A stretch of 64,000 nucleotides of DNA from Tigriopus japonicus (lineage: Eukaryota; Arthropoda; Copepoda; Harpacticoida; Harpacticidae), in contig CM021318.1 of assembly GCA_010645155.1 (NCBI GenBank), positions 5,334,872 to 5,398,871 of the forward strand, written 5' to 3'. The notes beneath the pieces were generated by a model. That model made no database searches and was not told the origin of the DNA. It saw nothing but the letters and a program-made list of their open reading frames with translations. A program made the translations under genes and the position numbers. Numbering within the stretch: the first letter of the stretch is position 1; every line of letters starts with the position of its first letter. Positions 1 through 11,577 of this stretch are shown here, one piece after another.

Positions 1-667
1 CCTCGTCCATGCCCGTACTCCAATCAAAGACCACTTCCTGGCCAGGGTCGGGCTCTTCGGCCGCGGGCTCTGAACACGCTTCCGGCGGCCGATCTTCGTC
101 TTGTCGCATCACATCGGCGGCAAACAATTCGCCAATAACGGCGTTGACCCGTTCCAAGACTCGCGTCAAGTGGACATAGGCGTCCAGGGGCGCCATTTTC
201 TTCTGCGTGATCAATCGGTCGATTTTGTTCAAGACCAACACGGGTTTAATGCCTTCGCGCCACGCTTGCGCCAACACGGTTTGCGTTTGCGGTTGCACGC
301 CCTCGACCACGTCGACCACGAGGATGGCGCCATCGCAAAGACGCACGGCGGTCGACACCTCCGAGGAGAAATCTACGTGACCGGGCGAGTCGATCAGGTT
401 GATGAGCGAGGCGCGTTGATCGTGGACGTGAACCAGGGACACGGCGCTGGATTTCATGGTGATGCCGCGCTCTTGCTCATCGGGACGCGAGTCTAAGTAG
501 AGCAGTTTGCCGGCCATGCGGCTCGAGATGAGGCCGTTGGAGGCCACGAGAGCGTCGGCCAGCGTGGTTTTGCCGTGATCCACGTGGGCCAGGATGCACG
601 CATTGCGAATTTGGGAGGGTCGGCCTTGAAGCTCTTGGATCTGAGGGAGGAACGGCGACGCGGGCAT
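1..667 (-). CDS. EFL1: Elongation factor-like GTPase 1 (EFL1/Ria1), N-terminal part
   Basis: Reading the minus strand from an ATG at 667-665 gives 222 uninterrupted codons that run off the left edge of the window. The family is a cytoplasmic EF-2-like GTPase that acts with SBDS to evict eIF6 from late pre-60S ribosomal subunits. Seen in the translation: the G1 P-loop AHVDHGKTT (residues 27-35), the switch I segment RGITMKSSA (67-75), the G3 motif DSPGHVD (93-99) and the G4 motif NKID (147-150). The segment around [20 protein letters not shown] and the following VEGVQPQTQ match EFL1 better than EF-2 or EF-G. After the G domain comes an acidic stretch ending in FDWSTGM, like the EFL1-specific insertion. 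The ATG is the first after an in-frame TGA at 779-781, and the N-terminal extension has the usual length, so the start is well supported unless a 5' intron exists. No intron is needed in these 667 bases. The full protein is normally about 1,000-1,100 residues, so roughly four fifths lies outside the window. Confidence 0.95.
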   Translation of the reverse strand, partial: MPASPFLPQIQELQGRPSQIRNACILAHVDHGKTTLADALVASNGLISSRMAGKLLYLDSRPDEQERGITMKSSAVSLVHVHDQRASLINLIDSPGHVDFSSEVSTAVRLCDGAILVVDVVEGVQPQTQTVLAQAWREGIKPVLVLNKIDRLITQKKMAPLDAYVHLTRVLERVNAVIGELFAADVMRQDEDRPPEACSEPAAEEPDPGQEVVFDWSTGMDE

Positions 668-925
668 GATGATGATTATGATGATGCGATGACTCAAGTG
701 GAGGAGGAGGAGGCTGGGATGCCAGGGGTCTTTATTCCTGTACCGGGAATTGCACCATGCGCGTTCACCGATCCTCAATCAAGCGATCGGTCGGTTCTCT
801 TATGCCTGTCACGTGTCGGGTTTTACCTTCGTTTGAGCTTTTGTTGTTCTCAGTGTTGCGAGATTTTCGGAAAATTCCCAATTCTCGCGATTTTAAGGGT
901 CAGATTGGATATTAAAGTTTCGCCA

Positions 926-939
926 TTGGGAATTCCCAA
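926..939. promoter_or_regulatory. Perfect palindrome TTGGGAATTCCCAA with a Rel/NF-kB-like core
   Basis: The core GGGAATTCCC (928-937) equals the symmetric consensus bound by Rel/NF-kB family dimers. It lies about 260 bases upstream of the EFL1 start codon. Neighbouring words are similar (TTCCCAATTC near 876, GGGAATTTTG near 953), so it may belong to a small AT-rich inverted-repeat cluster rather than a true site. Binding is inference only. Confidence 0.25.
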
Positions 940-2548
940 AAGTAAAAAAATGGGAATTTTGAATCGTGAGATAAATTTTCTTTCTTGTTCTTTGGGAAAA
1001 AATCGAGGAACGCACTCTCTCAAATATTTTGCAGTTTTGAGATCAAATACAAAAAGTAGCGAGAAATTGAATCACCTCCAGGAGTCTGATGGAGATAAAT
1101 TCACACGCAAACAGGTATGACATGTAAAAATGTCCCACGATCATGATTAGTGATAACGTCATAAATGTTAAGTTAACGTGGACGCCAACAATATTTATAA
1201 TATGAACATATTCTAGATGGGGTAGCATCGTGATCACAATTGCCAAGATTGATTTAATGTAAAGTTCTAGAGAGAGAAATACCACTCTGAAATGAATGGT
1301 AAAATGTTCTAATTACACTCAAATGACAACTCATTTCCTCATCAGGTCATCAATCACTATCACTGAAAAATCAACAAACTTAAACTTGGGTTGTCAGGCC
1401 GCTCTTCTTTTAGGAGAGTAAGATCACTTTACATGGATCCTCCCCTTCTCCATTCTGATGAAAGGGCCTTTGAACTGAACGAAAGTGACTGGCTGGGAGT
1501 CCTGATATTAATTGGGATTTTTGAGAGAATTTGGCACATTTTGGGGGGAATTTTGATGCCATTCATCGAGCAACACTGGTTATTCTGTAGGGCCGCTGAT
1601 CGCCAAGTCGAAAACGGCCAAACCGGGAAATTAATTCCCGTTAGGGAGCTTTGATTCGAGAATTTTTGATGCGACCAATTAGCGTGCTACAAAGATAGGA
1701 CAACGGATGCCGATAGAGTTCCCAAATAATTTAGCATAACTTGATAATGTTTATAGTTCAGGCCTAAAAAATGTTGCTATTTTTTGTTTGAAAGTAGCAC
1801 TTTTGAGCCCAAAAGTTGCAATATTTTTTGTGAAAAGTTGCACTCAATTCGACGAAAGTTGCTGTCCTCTGGCCTATTGACTATTCTGACTTATTGACAT
1901 AAAAACGTGAAGTTTGGTCAAATAATTGTCTCAATTCCGGGAGGAAGTTCTAGTCAATCTTTTGACCTTTGGCTTCCTTTGAAAACAGTTTGGCGCTCCG
2001 TACAAACTTTTCTCGAATTAAAGAAACTCAATTCTTAACACATATTCGGTGCGTGCGAAATTCATTACCTCAAAAAATTTCTGCCGGATTCGATTTGAGT
2101 GATCGAGAAAACAATGCATGAAAATATAGTTGTTGTTCGTGGCAAATATGATTAAAATGAATCCTAAATAAGATAAAGATTGAAAAAAAAACTACAATTT
2201 TAGGGACAAGTTGTTTTTGGCAACTTCTTCTCTCGTGGCCACACATCTTTGTTCCGCCTGTGATCCATTTCTCGGTAAAAACAACTACTTTTTCCCGCAA
2301 CTTATATTCTTCGTCAAGGTTCAGCAGCACTTCGGAAACAGACTGACTGATTTTTTGGCTAATTTATGAGAACACCTTTGGGGAAAATATCAGCTATACT
2401 TGCTAGGATGATGGAGGTAGAGTTGTTACAAACGTAATGGTGACCTGTAATTTGACTCCTTGATCGCTTATTTTCAATCTCGCTCTCTCGGGAACCTTCA
2501 GCCTTTAGCCAATTTGGAAGGTTGCTGACCAGGGCCACTAGATAGTTG

Positions 2549-2671
2549 CAAATTACATTTTACAATGTAATTATCGAAATCTTGAGTTTTTGTCCAAAAT
2601 TACAAAAATGGGGGAAATTTTACCAAAGTGGGAAAAGTGCTTGTTCTGTTAAAAAGAATTCTAGAAAAAGA
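2549..2671. repeat. Diverged direct repeat, copy 1
   Basis: This segment shares the ordered words ACAATGTAATTA, CCAAAATTACAAAA, GGAAA, TTGCTTGTTC-like and TAGAAAAAGAT with the segment at 2776-2897, about 225 bases downstream. The copies have drifted by substitutions and small indels. It contains the palindrome ATTACATT-TTAC-AATGTAAT at 2551-2570. The copies could be a partial tandem duplication or two insertions of one element. Confidence 0.5.
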
Positions 2672-2775
2672 TTAGTTTGTCAATCAAAATCAAAGTTAGG
2701 AAACAACCCGACATGAAATATTATAGTTCCAACGAAAAATGTTTAGTTCATCTTCGGGGCCATCGGATACTTGAA

Positions 2776-2897
2776 AATAATTATTCACAATGTAATTACA
2801 AAAAATTGTGATTTTTCCAAAATTACAAAATTTGGAAAAATTCAATAAAGCCTAGAGAAATTGCTTGTTCCTTTCAAAAAGACGTAGAAAAAGATGG
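2776..2897. repeat. Diverged direct repeat, copy 2
   Basis: This is the second copy of the repeat at 2549-2671, in the same orientation and the same word order. No terminal inverted repeats or target duplications are clear, so I cannot assign it to a transposon class. Confidence 0.5.
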
Positions 2898-3378
2898 CAA
2901 AATAAAACATTGAAAAGACCCAGAGAGGATTCGTTTCAATTGCAACAAAGTGAAATTCATTTATCTGCTATGCCAAAGTTTGAAGAAAGACTTACAGATG
3001 ATATGAGTATTCGAAAAGGTCAGTTCCTTCTGCAATTAATGAAAAAAGTGCTAAAAAATTACAAAAAAATCCGATTTCATTATATCATTTCTCAAAATAA
3101 CTGCCAAAAATACATTTTTTTGCCAGTATTTTTAACCAAAATTTGGTAGCCCTGCTGATGACTTTTACTTCTTGATCGTGCGATCATAAAGCAAGTTGAT
3201 TTCCGAAATCTCTAAAGGGTCGTGCGATGAAGTTTCATCTTGGCAAAAAAGTTATTTTGCTCGCCTTCACTAGTAGTTATTAGAGTATGTTTTCCATTTT
3301 TTAAAGTTTTTTTTGACGAAGGGGATAAAAATTGTAGGAAGAAGTCAAATGAAAAGAAAAAGGCAAGAAACTATAGAG

Positions 3379-3623
3379 CAGGGGTCTGCAACCGGTGGGC
3401 CGCGGCTCACATGTGAGCCCACGAGCAATGAGAAAAGTCCGTGATAATGGGCCCAAGCGACATCCATAGTACTGTACTTGTGAGCCCATTTTTCCATTGT
3501 TGCCCATAGGTCTTTGATCGTTAATTTGTGGGCCCATGAACCTACCACCAGCTGTGTGGTGGGCCCCGACTTCACCAAACCAAGTTTGGTGGGTCCTGAC
3601 ACAAAAAAGGTTGCCAACCCCAA
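3379..3623. mobile_element. hAT-type non-autonomous element, family A, copy 1 (245 bp)
   Basis: The left end CAGGGGTCTGCAACC and the right end (read inward TTGGGGTTGGCAACC) form terminal inverted repeats of the form CAGGGGTNGGCAACC, a pattern common at hAT superfamily ends. The flanks CTATAGAG (3371-3378) and CTGTGGAG (3624-3631) agree at 6 of 8 positions and fit a decayed 8-bp hAT target duplication. The interior carries several TGGGCCC words, as in the copies at 24408 and 32633. No transposase is encoded, so this is a MITE-like element that would need hAT transposase supplied elsewhere. The mismatched outer bases indicate an old insertion. Confidence 0.75.
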
Positions 3624-3631
3624 CTGTGGAG

Positions 3632-6600
3632 TAACCCAGCATGAGATAATCGAATTATTCCTCATATTGCGCCTTTTTGTTCCGTTTCGTTCGAAAGAGT
3701 TGAAGGACCTTTACTTTCAATTCAATGGATTTTTATGTCTGAATTATTATTTTTTTCGAATTTTCACCTCAGCTCTTTTATTTTCCTTTGAAATAAAACA
3801 GTAAGGGTCCTCCACATTTTGAATTATAAAAAGGTGAACTTTGTTTGAACTTCCGAGAGTACCAAGTTGCGACAATCTTACCTTCAAGAAGACCTTTTTG
3901 AAGGCTTTTTGAACGAGTGAGAATGATTTGTAAATTAATTAAGTTCACGTTCTGAAATTTCTAAATCTGAATCCCATATTTTAGTACAATACGATCTCCC
4001 CTCGTTCTTGTCCTTCATGACGGCCCCTAAATTTGCCCTGGGACTGACAACTTGGCGTTCAACCTCATGATTATGAAATGTGCTCATCCCCCATCCACCA
4101 CGAATTCGGTCCACATCTTTCACATCATCATCATCTTCATCATGAAAATCTTCATCGGCGTCTGTCATCTCGCATCTGTTTTGGTACGTTGGTTCGAACG
4201 TAAGTACGTACGTACTTATGAGGGTCTGTTGGCGAATTTATTCGGAGCTCTGAAGGCGATGGCTTTTAAGGCTGGTTGCCGTCCTAAAAAGACTTACGAA
4301 CACTTGCGAGTGAAGATTTTACAGACTGGGTCAAATTAAACAAGGACATCTGTATGTTTGAGGTTTTTGGACCTGGAATGATGCAACACATTTCCCTATG
4401 AAACTACACTTATATCCAACTAAAAAATACTTGGTTCATAATCTTTGATTGATGTTGGATATACTCTGTTGAATAAAAGCCATCAACTCGTTATTCAACA
4501 AGGATCGTGCAGAAAATTACCTCAGGCTCTAAGAAACCATTCACATTAATCAAGGACCGTTCAAAAAATGGACTTGTTTTCAAAAGTAAAAAAGTTTCTG
4601 GGGTATTTCGAAGAAAAGGAACAAGCACTTCATTGTTTAAGTCTCTCGTCAAAAAGAAAGGTTTTGGAATTTGTACTAATTTTTTATTGTCTCAGGACCG
4701 TATCATCAAGTACTTGCAGGTTTTCTTTAGTTGTTTCAGTTCTTTCACCATTGCCATTTGCAGAGGTCCTTCGTCATATGAACTTACAAACGAGGATGAG
4801 GAGTCTCTTGGCCGATAAAGATGTCAACTGAACTAGACGTGTTCAATTAATTTTATTCCGTTTTCATGGGCTCGATTACATCATGTGTAATTTCAGACAC
4901 ATTTCTGTCCTTTTTTGCTCTTGGCTTCTGCGGCGATGTTGTTTTTTTTATTTGCCTGGCTTGGCCTGTTTCTCATTTATCCATTTATCTCTGGTTATCT
5001 GGATGGCAATGAATCCCCGCGAGAGATTTCATATCTGCCAGAAGTGGATGAAATCATGTGGAAGCCTCACAATCTCGCACAAGTGCGCAATGGATTGGAT
5101 GGAGTTAGTTAAACTACTGCAACAACAACGACAACAACTGACCTGCTCTCATACGTAGTACAAACATAGCTCGAAGCTTCGAATGATTTGAACAAAAATA
5201 AAACGTTTTTTCTCCAATCTTGAAGATCCTGAAGGCGATTGAAAGCTTCAAAATAATGATGATTGTCCATTGATGGGGGGGGCATGGCAATCAAAGATTG
5301 GATGTGTTGTGCACAAGGCTGCGAGAAGGTCGAACATCAAGACTTTCGAAGTGACCTCAGTCCAAGACAGAGTGAATTAAGGCCGGAATGAGTCGCTTAG
5401 TCACTTCTCAAGACTCTAGGGGAATCTATGTCGGTGAGACACAGGATCGACATTAATTAGATTTGAAGACATTTTTTCCATCTTCAATTTGTTTTGATCT
5501 TGTCTAACACAATAGACACAAAAATCTATCTTGGGATTCCGATAGAGTTCGATTGCTGTTCTGTCAATTCTTTGTGTTAAGCCCCCGGAACATAATTAGT
5601 CGCTTAAAAAAGTTGAAATCATTTTCTTTTCACTCGATCGTTGCTTGGCCCCAAAGAAAACACTTTCTACCGTTTTTTCCCAGGAAAGCGATACAATTTG
5701 GGTCATTAAGGTCACAGTTGATAGTCTGTGCACTCACGGACACACTGACAGACAGACAGACGGGTTTCCAGACACATGAATACACACACACGGATCCGTG
5801 GATGGACTTTGGACCCAAAATACCTTGAAATAGGCCACTCAAATAGAACTCAAAGGGCTTTCAAATCGACCGATGTCTTGGAGAGCGATGACATTCACTT
5901 TGTAGGAGGTGTGTTTGAGCGTACATGTTTTTCAATTTTTTGTTCCGGCAAATTCGGACAGTGCAGACACTTTTATTTTGGTCCAAGCAGTACATTTGCA
6001 ATATCATCAGATTCAACTTTTTAGCTCATCAGATTGGGTTCAAGACTATTAAGCGTTTTGAGTTTCTGTGCTGGGTTGCCGTCGTTCGAACTATTGCAGG
6101 TCAGTCAATGGATGAGAGGAAGATTCTTTCGCCTTGTCGTCTATATCTACGAGGTTCTGCCACATTTTGCCAGGACCGCTCAAACCTATGGACTAACATT
6201 TTCCATACAATACATTCAGGATACTAAAGGTCTCAATCCAAACTCAAACCTAATGAAAGGAGTGTGCTTTTTGGTTTAACAAGACAGTCTTGCGCTTTTT
6301 TAGGTTGTTGTTATGCAATGACGTTTAGTATGTTGTTTAAGCCAAAATATTACAATTTCAATGTTAACTCGTGGAGAGACTGTCCAGGCATGGAGTAGTC
6401 CTTAGGTGACTGACTCTACCTGCCATCGTTGTCGTTTTCTTGTCTTGACGTGTTGGAAAAGCCATAAAACACAGTTTTTGTCGCTTTCCGGTTGAGCAAT
6501 CGAAGAGAAAAAGGGAATTTTCGAGCGAACGAGATCAAGTTCGTTCTCGGAATAAATCCCGTCTCCTCGAACTTCATTGTCGAGTGACACGACGCCCAGA

Positions 6601-9592
6601 ATTACTACAGTACAGTACATACGCCCTGGTTTTAAGATACACACCAAATGTATGTTCTGATCAGCCTACCTACATTCGATACTTTGGGGGTCCCTCTTTC
6701 TCTTCGTTTTCAGTTTGGGTGGGTGCCCAATGGTGTCCATTGAGGACTTAAAGGCTTGAATGAGGAATGAAATGTGGGATTGAGGAATGGCCTGAAGGGC
6801 AACAAGAATTCACTGGAAACGCATGCGAAGATTGTAGGATTGGCGTTCTTGGTCTCATGAAAGACAATTTATTGCCCAAGTCGCTTGGGCGCCCAACAAT
6901 TTGGTACGTAATCCGTTTTATCTTGTTATTTACCCGACTCGAAGGGGTAACTAACGCTCAGCGGGCGAATTAGAGAATTGGACACAGGTTTTACTTTTGA
7001 CACCTCAAACCATCAATCCCCCTTACATCAGGAAAAATGCCAAAGGTGTTGGTTGTCCTTTTAAAGGTGAAGAAACGTACCCATTAGCCATTACGAACGA
7101 AAGAATCTTTTTGAAATCTTTTGTGGACTTAGGAAAGAGCTCACAAAAAGTCTTTCCAAGTAAAGCTATTTTCTTTGTTCATTAGTGCAAATGTTTCTTT
7201 ATCTCTTTGAAGCTTCTTGCAAGAGCGTGCAAATGGGTAAAAGAGGCCAAAAGTTCCATTTAAATGAATCAAATCGTCCTTCCCAGCTATCTTTTCCTTC
7301 TCCGTTGTTTCCAAGAATGTTATCATCCGTTTATTGTATTGTAATACGAAAACGCGGCGAGCGCTCGATTGGCTTCTTTCAGTAATTGAGGCTCCCGCTC
7401 TGACACAAGGCCCATGGGACTCATTTTGACTGCCAGAAAAGTCTCGAGCTGTCACAATTCCGCTATTTATGGTCTTCAGACAGAGATTCCTCGTTTGGAA
7501 GTCATCTTTGTTGTTGATCAATGATAACTTTAACCCAAAAAGCGAACTGTACAGCGTTCAATCGTTATTCGCTATTTATGATTCTCGCCTAGAGACATCC
7601 TATCCTTCTGTTAGTTCGTCTTATGAGTTTGTCTTTTCCTTTGCTTGGATTTGATCTTGGGATTGGGCCATTTGTTTTCGAAAAATAGCTCCAAGGCCAT
7701 CGTGATCCCAAACTTCATGAGCGAAGAAGGAGGTACTTTGGTCAATTGCGTTGAACTCGCAGGCCTATAAAGACGTCAAAATAAATGAGAAATAATTAAT
7801 ATTTCTCGCCGAGACCCCTTTTTCTTGGCTCTCGGTGTATCTGCTCTCTCTCAGTGTGTGTGTCGTGTCTCTCTTGTCTGACTGTTGCTTTACGTACTGC
7901 ATGGCATTCATTCCCCTCTGGAAAGTTATCTGTGGTGGCTGGCTGCTGCCTTGACTTGCTCTTAACTCGGATGACTGGCCATTCATTTAAGAAATAAATC
8001 AAGGGCGAACATTTTTGCCTTAATCTCTGTCATGGCTGCCTTCTCCATCCATTCCACATCTATTCCGTTTCTTCTCTTCTCATCTCGCTTCTCTTTCCAT
8101 TCAACCAACGGACTGACTTGGTCTGGGTCGCCAAATTAAATGAACTGCTACCACTACTACATTCATAGTTCCACATGCAATACATACAGAGAAAGAGGAG
8201 AACCTCTTAAGAAACGAGTTAGAATTCAAGAGCTTTTCGTAATTCGGAATATCTTTTGGCTAAAGAGGAGGGATCTCTTGTGAAACACCACTCTCCCATT
8301 CATCCATGGGTATTGTGACAAAAATACGAACGAGTATTTGCATATTTTCAGACACTCTCTTTGTTTCCGTAATCTAAGGAGCTATGGGTCTCTTGAGTCG
8401 CAATATGACATAACGACTATTGCTATTGTTTTCGGAAATACATGCCAAAAACAGGAACCAGAAAGAGCGATTCATATCAACACTCTACTTGTTTTTGGAT
8501 ACAAGTTCAGGTTTGATGGAACGCATTGCGGTGGTTTTCCTTTTCCATAATTCGACATTGAACACCTGCTGAAAATCATGCTCTTTTTGAAAATTCACGT
8601 CTTGGTGGTATTAAGAAAGGCAGTGGGAACATAATAGTGACAGTGAGACAATCTTTCAATGATAGTTAGGGGATTAGAACGGTTCTGGGGTCGACTCATT
8701 GTGGCTTGGATCCTAAAACCAAGAGCCAAGAAACCAATGTCTCTCTTCGAACTCTCCAAAATTGAGTCCGAACGGTTTGGAACCACTCCTTGGTCATTCC
8801 TAGTTTCTTCCACTTGATAGGAAGAGGAAACTTCTTATTTTCTTTCTTTTTTCGGTGAATGATCGTGGAAACGTCATATGTAATGCAAGTGGTCCAAACA
8901 ATATTCCTTCCTCCCCAACACAATCAATGGTTGGAATCCAACCAGGACCTTACCTGACTTGTCCCCTCTAGTAACAAATGATTCCGTCGCGATGTGTAGA
9001 GTGCCCGAAAGTTATAAACTTTAAAGGCGAAGTAATAAATGGTGAATTTTCTTTTGCTTTGGCAGAAAATGTTCCATTAACTTACATTTGCCCAAAATGG
9101 CGAAATCTTTTAAGTAATGTTTATTAATTTTAAGTAAGTATTTCCAACCCCTCTGGTGATGTGTGTGTTATTGCTTTAATGAGGCAATTTTTTTTAAGAG
9201 GTGCTCGAATTGATTGGAAATTTAACGCCTTCATGAACCAATCACGAAACTGATTTGTCACCGTCGAAGAATTACATAGTATCGTCCTTTGGAAAAGTGT
9301 CATAGCTGGTGGGACACATTTAATGATACATCGGGGATTCAAACCTGTCATTCTTCCAAAACCCATTAAAGTAGAGCTAAACACAGGTGTAGTGTTTGGA
9401 AGGGGACAATTTATTTTCCCTATCTCTATTGAAATAATCAGTACCAATGTCCAACCAGGATTTGAAGTGGAACGACTCATTTTGAGATGCATTTGAGAAA
9501 GGTAAGGTCTTTGAGACAAATGTACGCATAACAAGTGTCACTGAATGACGCCTAACCTGGTTAACAATAGCTTTAATTGCAGCTATTTCTAG
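3632..9592. other. Spacer, no gene recognised
   Basis: About 6 kb without a convincing gene. Open frames occur on both strands but none shows a known motif. A 65-residue plus-strand frame at 4915-5112 begins with a hydrophobic segment (residues 1-26) and could encode a small secreted or membrane peptide, though chance is as likely. A palindromic TACGTA cluster sits at 4201-4217. On the minus strand at 9130-9754 two overlapping frames of 125 and 134 codons give protein-like text but no family I can name; a decayed transposon is one possibility. Confidence 0.55.
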
Positions 9593-9617
9593 TGACGTCA
9601 TCATTTTTGGCGGGAAA
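9593..9617. promoter_or_regulatory. Adjacent CRE palindrome and E2F-like site
   Basis: TGACGTCA at 9593-9600 is the perfect CRE palindrome bound by CREB/ATF bZIP factors. Six bases later TTTGGCGGGAAA at 9606-9617 matches the consensus for E2F/DP dimers. Such pairs mark promoters of cell-cycle genes in animals. No gene starting nearby can be recognised on either strand, so this may be an unannotated first exon region, a transposon promoter or coincidence. Confidence 0.35.
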
Positions 9618-9790
9618 AAAGTTCGGAAGACCTGTGTTTCTGATGAGCGTGCAAGGTAACTAAAACGAAGGTTTAGGCCTGGTAATTGCAACAATGACTT
9701 TCTTATCTGCACAACTTGAAGTTGAAATAGCAATTTTTGACGTTGTTTTTGCAAAAAATATGTTTTGTTGCTTTTATTTAAAATGTTTTA

Positions 9791-9850
9791 CTACTTTAGC
9801 GCAGTTCCCTGTAGTGAGAGAGGTCCCAGGTTCGATTCTCCTCTCATACC
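9791..9850 (+). repeat. tRNA-like fragment with B-box (possible SINE head)
   Basis: GGTTCGATTCT at 9829-9839 resembles the internal B-box of RNA polymerase III promoters, and TTAGCGCAGTT at 9797-9807 resembles an A-box. The two are only about 20 bases apart. No acceptor stem pairs, and the T-arm pairs poorly, so this is not a working tRNA gene. A truncated tRNA-derived SINE or a degenerate tRNA pseudogene fits best. GAGAG at 9816-9820 and CTCTC at 9841-9845 can also pair around the B-box, so a simple hairpin is an alternative. Confidence 0.3.
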
Positions 9851-9989
9851 TTTCTCAAGGAAACTTTTAGACGCTAAATCCACACTTACAGACGGAGAAC
9901 CATTCTGATACTGGACTTGAAATTGCCTATCGGAAATATTTGGACGATGTGATGGCTGGCTTCGCTGGCCGGGCGAGGCTCAACCCTCC

Positions 9990-10092
9990 NNNNNNNNNNN
10001 NNNNNNNNNNNNNNNNNNNNNNNNNNNNNNNNNNNNNNNNNNNNNNNNNNNNNNNNNNNNNNNNNNNNNNNNNNNNNNNNNNNNNNNNNNNN
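9990..10092. other. Assembly gap (103 N)
   Basis: A run of unknown bases. The flanking bases are unremarkable, with no repeat at either edge, so the cause of the gap cannot be told from the sequence. Open frames that cross it are meaningless. Confidence 0.99.
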
Positions 10093-11536
10093 TACTTGTT
10101 TTCAAATTACTTTGCAATACTTCTCAACATACGTTAACCATGCCATTGCCCTTAAATGCAACATTTTTCGAAAATCTGACCCTTGAAAACTGAAATTTTT
10201 TGGCAAGCCTACACTGCTAACGGCAGCAAGTACTAAAAATGATACGGTAATCACTCCCATTCAACCTGCACGCATTATACAAGACTTCTCATAAAAATAT
10301 ACTTCGTCTCATTAATATACATCACAGTTTGTTCGCCCTTCACTCTACTGGGTCAAACTCTTGATTCAATTCTGACACTTTGTAGAATCAAAAACATGCT
10401 CATACTAACAGACCTAAATTTGCCCACGGTGAAAAGATCAATTTGTCGATGGTTTCTACAATCAATCTTGAGAATCTATTTTGTTGTGTTTTAAGAGCTC
10501 CTTTTTAAAACATTTCATTCGATTTTTGTTTGATAAATTTGGAATCGTGGTGGGTTCTGCTCTTGCTCCATGTTTTTGATATAGCTCTTTATTTATTCAA
10601 TAGTTGAGAGCTCTCTCTCTCTCGAAATTCATTAGGATCCCGCACCATCACCACGAGCGAAAAAGTCGTTCAAGCACGACGACGACACAGCAGAAGATCT
10701 TGTTCCCCGTGTGTGATCCATCACAAAGTAATCTAACATACTATCTCACACGCCTTGAGAGCTTAAGTGTCAAGACAACAACTCATTTATTTGGCCCCTT
10801 GAGTCTGTTTGTCTGTCTGTCTCCTTGTCTGGCACCACAGTACAAGTGTGTAATGTAATAGCTCGTATAGGTACAGTGCCCACTGTACGTAGTACATGTA
10901 CTGAACTTGAAGACGAACTCGCAGATTAGTTCAGGTTCATGCTTTCCAAAGGAAAATGAGTCGAGTGAATTAGGAGCAGGCCTTGGCCAGGCCTCAAAAT
11001 AGGCTTGAATGATTCAGCAACTCTCTAAGTTTATGCTTGTGCTAAAAGTCAGTGCCAGCATATTCTACGAGGTGCGAGGTATGTCGTTTTTTGTAGTTTC
11101 GAGTGAGCACTTGGGAGACACCTTTGAGCCTTTTCTTGCTCAATGAAAAGTAAAAAAAAGCTCCATTTCGGTGACGACCAAGCCTTTGTGTTCGCAACTG
11201 AATTCACTCACATTCATTCTTGAGCTGATCCCTAGATTTTTCGCAAAAGACCATCAAACTTTTGGCCATTCTTTCCATCATTAACATCGTACGAAAGCAA
11301 GTGGATAAGTAAATGCCGCATTCGTAGAACATTCAAGTAAGATATCGCTCAGGATTGATCTCAGTTGCGTGTTTTGGCGGAAAGATGTTTGTTCAATGTT
11401 ACATAAAGTTTTTGTATTAAAATATTGTGGTTCTTTCATATGCCCCTGTTCCAAAGCTGAATAAAAATAGTTCCCTCATACTGTGCTTTGTTGTAAATGC
11501 GAGTTCGACTTAGAAAGTAAAAACAAGAGTCACAAG

Positions 11537-11577
11537 ATACGGTACAAGAGTACCGTATCTGGGAATTAGTTTGAGTG
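11537..11577. repeat. Hairpin GATACGGTAC-AAGA-GTACCGTATC merging into a 28-bp repeat
   Basis: A perfect 10-bp stem (11537-11546 with 11551-11560) surrounds the loop AAGA. Its right arm is the start of a block (11550-11577) that recurs at 13182-13209 with one difference in 28 bases. The second copy keeps the right arm but lacks the left arm, so the hairpin is specific to this copy. Confidence 0.6.

Larger units (their letters stand above)
668..3378. other. Spacer upstream of EFL1, no gene recognised
   Basis: This stretch begins at the EFL1 start codon and holds its 5' flank. It becomes AT-rich within about 200 bases. It contains a 14-bp palindrome at 926-939, a short hydrophobic open frame at 1043-1285 (minus) with no family resemblance, and a diverged direct repeat at 2549-2671 and 2776-2897. 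The other open frames are short and low in complexity. I see no further gene. Confidence 0.6.

Noticed and set aside
101..496. 131-codon plus-strand frame
   Set aside because: It is the antisense shadow of EFL1, whose minus-strand translation is clearly conserved.
9829..9839. tRNA gene on the strength of GGTTCGATTCT
   Set aside because: No acceptor stem, poor T-arm pairing and too little space for D and anticodon arms.
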